Positions 60,802-64,000 of a DNA stretch of 64,000 nucleotides are shown one piece after another. Within the stretch, counting starts at the first letter, position 1; each line of letters opens with the position of its first letter. Where the stretch lies: positions 176,256-240,255 of the forward strand of contig NZ_JAGGPU010000019.1 of the NCBI RefSeq assembly GCF_018613605.1, written 5' to 3'. Position numbers and translations under genes: made by a program. The notes under the pieces were generated by a model. It was not told where the DNA came from and did not search any database. It saw nothing but the letters and a program-made list of their open reading frames with translations. Source of the stretch: Pedobacter sp. ISL-64 (GTDB lineage Bacteria; Bacteroidota; Bacteroidia; Sphingobacteriales; Sphingobacteriaceae).

Positions 60802-61869
60802 TTATATGAGGTGGGGAATTTTCAGCTCAACATCGAAATTTGTCCCGTTCATGCCATAGTCAAAACTATACCTTCCCGAATAGGCATTTTCAAGCCTCGA
60901 CATAATGTTTTTTAGACCTGTTCCATGGCCTTTTCCAAGGGAAGACTTTGCGGGAAGGTTCGAGGATCGGAAAACAATTGTATTATGGTCGGTAGTAATT
61001 TCGATCCATGCGGGATGGTCGGGTGCAGATAGGTTCCCATGCTTGAACAGGTTTTCCGTCAGGGTGAGCAGGACCAGAGGGATGATCTGTATCTCAGGAT
61101 CTTTTATATCCTCTTTGAAATCAAAAAACAGTTTGCCCTGATAGCGCATCTGGTTGAGTGCGATCATATTGCCGATCTGTTCAAGCTCACTGCTCAAGGG
61201 GACATATTCACGTTTGTTGCTGGCGAGGGCAAAATCCATGATATCGGAGAGCGTGTCTACGGCATCTTCGGCGACCGCAGGGTTCTTCACCGCGCTGAAC
61301 TTGATGAAATTGAGGGTGTTGAAAAATAAATGCGGGGTAATCTGTGAGCGCAGGAAGTCCTTTTCTACTGTCAGCACCAGGTTTTGCAGCCTGCTGATTT
61401 CGAGCGTTTTTTCCATATCCCTTTTCTGTCTTGAGAGGTAGCTTTTGAGGAAAAAATAACCGGTTGAATAAAGCAGGAAGTAAATGCATCTCCACACCGT
61501 CGAGATATAATAAACCCGGTTCAGTTTTAATCCGCCCTCAGGTTCTGACTTTAGTACTTCCTTAAGGAAAATACTGAGCGATATGGTAAGAACCACATAC
61601 AATGTCAGTTCTGCGACCACTGTAATCGTGATCCAGAAAAACCTTTTGACACCCACCCTTTTTGAAAAAGCTGTCAGGGCATAGGCATGAAAATAAAAGA
61701 AGGAAATGTTGAGCGAATAGAAAAAGAAATAAAATGAAAAGCTGCTGAAGCGGTCACGCAACAGGCCTGTAACCACCACTTCGGAAAAGATAAAGATGCT
61801 CCAGCAGAGCAGGTGTATCCAGACTGCTTTGCTGAAAAATTTCTGTCGTTCGTATATGAATTTATGCAT
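60802..61869 (-). CDS. LytS/YehU-type sensor histidine kinase
   Basis: A 355-residue kinase with four hydrophobic helices in the first 145 residues and a His_kinase domain. The phospho-acceptor is His180 in RSQITPHLFFNTLNFI. The ATPase part shows LVLLTLTENLFKHGNLS (N box) and GKGHGTGLKNIMSRLENAY (G box). It has no large outer domain, so the signal is probably sensed within or near the membrane. Its partner is the LytTR regulator encoded at 62096-62818; the small peptide gene lies between them on the other strand. Confidence 0.92.
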   Translation of the reverse strand: MHKFIYERQKFFSKAVWIHLLCWSIFIFSEVVVTGLLRDRFSSFSFYFFFYSLNISFFYFHAYALTAFSKRVGVKRFFWITITVVAELTLYVVLTISLSIFLKEVLKSEPEGGLKLNRVYYISTVWRCIYFLLYSTGYFFLKSYLSRQKRDMEKTLEISRLQNLVLTVEKDFLRSQITPHLFFNTLNFIKFSAVKNPAVAEDAVDTLSDIMDFALASNKREYVPLSSELEQIGNMIALNQMRYQGKLFFDFKEDIKDPEIQIIPLVLLTLTENLFKHGNLSAPDHPAWIEITTDHNTIVFRSSNLPAKSSLGKGHGTGLKNIMSRLENAYSGRYSFDYGMNGTNFDVELKIPHLI

Positions 61870-61938
61870 ACCGTATAATAAAAATGCCTGGGTTTCCGAT
61901 CCTCAATAAAATTGGTCATAAATTTAATTTAAAGCGTT

Positions 61939-62106
61939 ATGGCACAATTTAAAAGACCTTCATTATCAAAAAAAACTGTATTCACTTTCCGTGATCTTAA
62001 AAGTTTGAACAATCGTGATACCAGGGCAAATGTCTCTGATCCCACCACAATTTTACCGACCACCTCAACGGTCTCGGGCGGTTTGCCGGTTTTACCTAAC
62101 GGTTGA
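61939..62106 (+). CDS. Candidate 55-residue Ser/Thr-rich peptide (possible RiPP precursor or signal)
   Basis: An ATG at 61939 opens a 55-residue frame. The first half is basic (MAQFKRPSLSKKTVFTFRDL, KSLNNRDTR). The second half is rich in Ser, Thr, Pro, Gly and Val (NVSDPTTILPTTSTVSGGLP, VLPNG) and has no Cys. The LSKKT-like leader followed by a Thr/Ser core resembles leader-core peptides of Bacteroidota, and the gene sits between a LytS sensor and a LytTR regulator. It overlaps the regulator's 3' end by 11 bp, converging with it. No modifying enzyme is in the window. It could be a chance open frame. Confidence 0.4.
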   Translation: MAQFKRPSLSKKTVFTFRDLKSLNNRDTRANVSDPTTILPTTSTVSGGLPVLPNG

Positions 62107-62818
62107 ACATTCTTTTTTTTAGAAATTCAAAAAAAACAGGGCGGTACTCCCTTCCAAGGGTAAAGCTGCTTTTATCCTTTAGGTAAACCTCGTACCCGTC
62201 AACGTGGTCGAAAAAAAACATCGAGATGATGACCGAACGGTTGATCTTCATGAACTCCGTTCTGTTCTCGATGTTTTTTTCTATCTGGCTCAATGAATTA
62301 TAGCTCAACCTTGCACCTCCGGTTGTTTTGATCGATACATAGTTAGCCTCTGCCCTGATCAATATAATTTCTTCAAATGAAACACTGAAGTAGGTATTCT
62401 TAAGGCTCCCTTTGATGTAAAGAAAGGGGTTGTCCACAAACGGTGGCCTTAGCACCGGCATCCTGCTGATGAGCATTTTTACCTTTTCCATGAATGCTGC
62501 CCGCCTTATCGGTTTTACCAGGTAGCCTGCTGCATTGAGTTCGGAAGCCTCCCTGCCGTATTCCCGGTGAGCGGTAACATACACCAGAAAATCGCAGTAT
62601 TCGTTCAGCAGCTTGCCTGCTTCTATGCCATCGATGAAGGGCATGCGGATATCACAGAACACAATATGCACTCTTTGGTGGTTATGGAGATACTGGATTG
62701 CATCGAAAGCATTCTCAAAACTTTGCCGGTGTACGATGCCCGGCGTGATGGCAATCATATCTTCAATTTGCGTAATGGCATAAGTTTCATCATCTATCAC
62801 AATACATTCAAGTTCCAT
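62096..62818 (-). CDS. LytTR-family response regulator
   Basis: A 240-residue regulator. The receiver domain has Asp9-Asp10 (VIDDETYA), phospho-acceptor Asp56 in IVFCDIRMPFIDG and Lys in GYLVKPIRR. A LytTR DNA-binding domain follows (about 130-236: LYIKGSLKNTYFSVSFEEII, RAEANYVSIKTTGG, FMKINRSVIISM). It should pair with the LytS-type kinase encoded at 60802-61869. Confidence 0.93.
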   Translation of the reverse strand: MELECIVIDDETYAITQIEDMIAITPGIVHRQSFENAFDAIQYLHNHQRVHIVFCDIRMPFIDGIEAGKLLNEYCDFLVYVTAHREYGREASELNAAGYLVKPIRRAAFMEKVKMLISRMPVLRPPFVDNPFLYIKGSLKNTYFSVSFEEIILIRAEANYVSIKTTGGARLSYNSLSQIEKNIENRTEFMKINRSVIISMFFFDHVDGYEVYLKDKSSFTLGREYRPVFFEFLKKRMFNR

Positions 62819-63143
62819 GGCATCTGCTTAATCTATAATGGGTTGCTAAGTAAAAATACAAAGAATAAATTTTATACAACCAGTGGGAATTGTATTAATG
62901 TCGTTAACCCTTCGATTTCTGTCGTTCGTATATGGATTTGTGTCTCCTGCATAAAAAACTTGAATACCCCCAAGACCTGAAAGTAAATTACGTCCAGAAA
63001 TTATTGATTTATTAACCGGTCATTTCAATGTTCGTTCTTTTTTGCGGACTTTAAAAGTCCTGGATGCGGGAAAGGGGAGCAGGGTTCCCCTTTTTTGCGA
63101 AGTGAAAAGTAACGGTAGATTGTTCTGAGCAAAAACACATTGC
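62819..63143. other. Spacer with a fragment of a kinase start
   Basis: Holds a 27-bp segment (62915-62941, ATTTCTGTCGTTCGTATATG) that matches the 5' coding end of the intact kinase gene (61839-61865) at 25 of 27 bases, in the same orientation. It also holds presumed promoters for the regulator gene and the Crp-like gene. No intact gene is seen. Confidence 0.55.
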
Positions 63144-63725
63144 ATGGTTTCCCATAGCGAACTAGAAGCCTTATTGGCCACTTTCGGTGAGCATTACCGC
63201 CCAACGCCCTCAGAAATAGAACAGCTCAGGTCATCGCTTGTACCCGTCAGGTATAACAGGGGTGAACTGGTACAGAAAGCAGGTACGCGCTCTTCCAGGA
63301 TATGGTTCCTGCAAAAAGGATTTGCACGGGAGATTACCATTGATCCCGATACCGGGACCAGCCGTACGACCTGGTTCTGGTTTACTGCTGATTTTCTTTT
63401 TGGAAGCCCTTTCCTTTTTAGCAGGCAACCTTCGTTCACCCATATTGAGGCGATAACAGATTGTACCATGCTGGAACTTTCTTATGCCGGACTGCTCAGG
63501 CTCAAAGATCGGTCATGGGATATGGAGCTTGTTATTGAGCGGATGCGTGCGAAATGTGAAATGGAGAGGTCCGCGTATGCTAGCGATCTGATTTTGCTGT
63601 CTTCAAAAGAACGGTACCTGAAATATTACAATCTCCATCGGGAGCTTTTCAATGTGGCCAAGCATAAGGATATCGCAATTTTCCTGGGGATTAAGGATGA
63701 TGGTTTTAACCGGTTTAACGCCTGA
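63144..63725 (+). CDS. Crp/Fnr-family transcription regulator
   Basis: A 193-residue protein with a cyclic-nucleotide-binding-like beta roll (VPVRYNRGELVQKAGTRSSR, IWFLQKGFAREITID) and a helix-turn-helix near the end (HKDIAIFLGIKDDGFNRF). It lacks the Cys set of Fnr. The ending is short (FNA), so the recognition helix is near the C-terminus. The MauE-like gene follows by 89 bp, and it may control that gene. Confidence 0.88.
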   Translation: MVSHSELEALLATFGEHYRPTPSEIEQLRSSLVPVRYNRGELVQKAGTRSSRIWFLQKGFAREITIDPDTGTSRTTWFWFTADFLFGSPFLFSRQPSFTHIEAITDCTMLELSYAGLLRLKDRSWDMELVIERMRAKCEMERSAYASDLILLSSKERYLKYYNLHRELFNVAKHKDIAIFLGIKDDGFNRFNA

Positions 63726-63814
63726 ACTTAATTGTATAGGAAATTAAAAGAACCCAAAAATTTGGGCAAAATCTCTTTTTACGGTGCAGAACTTTACCCT
63801 ACAATCAGGTAACA

Positions 63815-64000
63815 ATGGAAAATAGGGTAATTTTAAATGTTGCAGGGGCAGCACTTATTGTGTTGTTTGTTTATACAGCCGGGAGCAAGCTTTATGAACT
63901 GGATAGGTTCCGTGCTGAACTCGGTAGGCAGGTTTTTCCACAGCTGTTTCTGCCGGCATTGCTTATCGGTATTCCGCTATCGGAGCTTTTAGTGGTAGCA
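63815..64000 (+). CDS. MauE/DoxX-like membrane protein (3' end outside window)
   Basis: ATG 63815 opens a frame that runs off the right edge: MENRVILNVAGAALIVLFVY, then TAGSKLYELDRFRAELGRQV and FPQLFLPALLIGIPLSELL. Two hydrophobic helices separated by the KLYELDRFRAEL loop match the MauE/DoxX type of small redox-associated membrane protein. It is cut by the window end. Confidence 0.7.
   Translation, partial: MENRVILNVAGAALIVLFVYTAGSKLYELDRFRAELGRQVFPQLFLPALLIGIPLSELLVVA

Noticed and set aside
42819..64000. Second copy of the tRNA-Arg 3' end as right attachment site
   Set aside because: I looked for the T-arm and acceptor sequence (GGTTCGAATCCC) and found no convincing copy in the window.
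1..64000. CRISPR array or rRNA operon
   Set aside because: No regularly spaced identical repeats of CRISPR type and no rRNA sequence were seen; the short repeats noted are dispersed or tandem units of under 20 nt.
62819..64000. Lanthipeptide or other RiPP-modifying enzyme genes
   Set aside because: None is present in the window; the peptide at 61939-62106 is therefore only a candidate.

Overview
The window is a stretch of Bacteroidota chromosome, most likely from the Sphingobacteriaceae and Pedobacter-like. This rests on SusC/SusD and FecI/FecR genes, several candidate promoters with the Bacteroidota -7 motif TAnnTTTG, weak Shine-Dalgarno sites, AT-rich sequence, long class II KARI, a short AtpC, and abundant small dispersed intergenic repeats. 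No database could be searched, so names rest on motifs, lengths and context.

Layout. 1-3257: an MscS-type channel (cut by the window edge), a small membrane protein, a serine hydrolase and a decayed DoxX-like gene. 3258-13012: a haem-synthesis cluster, hemA, a hemC-hemD fusion, hemB, hemL, hemE and hemJ, with a two-component system and a repeat-type membrane protein set between hemL and hemE. 13203-19196: outer-membrane proteins, an ECF sigma/membrane partner pair, an orphan ABC ATPase and two small envelope proteins. 19344-35163: a roughly 16 kb minus-strand branched-chain amino-acid block reading ilvD, ORF6N gene, ilvB, ilvN, a VOC gene, a DinB gene, ilvC, leuC, a monooxygenase-fold gene, leuD, a double ABC ATPase, leuB, leuA, ilvA and a cupin. 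It is headed by a leader peptide and a terminator hairpin. 35849-37050: ilvE, a separate unit with its own Ile/Val/Leu-rich leader peptide and terminator. 37440-42646: a lipoprotein hydrolase, a higBA toxin-antitoxin pair set into a duplicated terminator arm, atpC/atpD, an RmlD-like reductase and a peroxiredoxin.

At 42745-42818 lies tRNA-Arg(ACG). A large serine recombinase abuts it and its reading frame runs antisense through the tRNA. This looks like the left end of an integrated mobilisable element that continues past 64000. Its contents are an ECF sigma/FecR/SusC/SusD locus with partly decayed genes (45.0-54.2 kb), a gene-poor 1.8 kb, then an oriT-like hairpin, mobC, a relaxase, and a coupling-protein gene interrupted by an amber codon. 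After these come small unknown genes, a LytS/LytTR sensor-regulator pair bracketing a 55-residue Ser/Thr-rich peptide gene, a Crp-like regulator and the start of a MauE/DoxX-like membrane gene.

The most notable observations are the two matching translation-attenuation leaders (ilvD operon and ilvE), in which codons just after the Ile/Val/Leu run can base-pair with the terminator arm; the candidate secreted or modified peptide between the LytS and LytTR genes; higBA flanked by 26-bp direct repeats of a terminator arm; the recombinase whose C-terminus is written by the target tRNA; and several families of short repeats that occupy most of the longer spacers of the amino-acid block.
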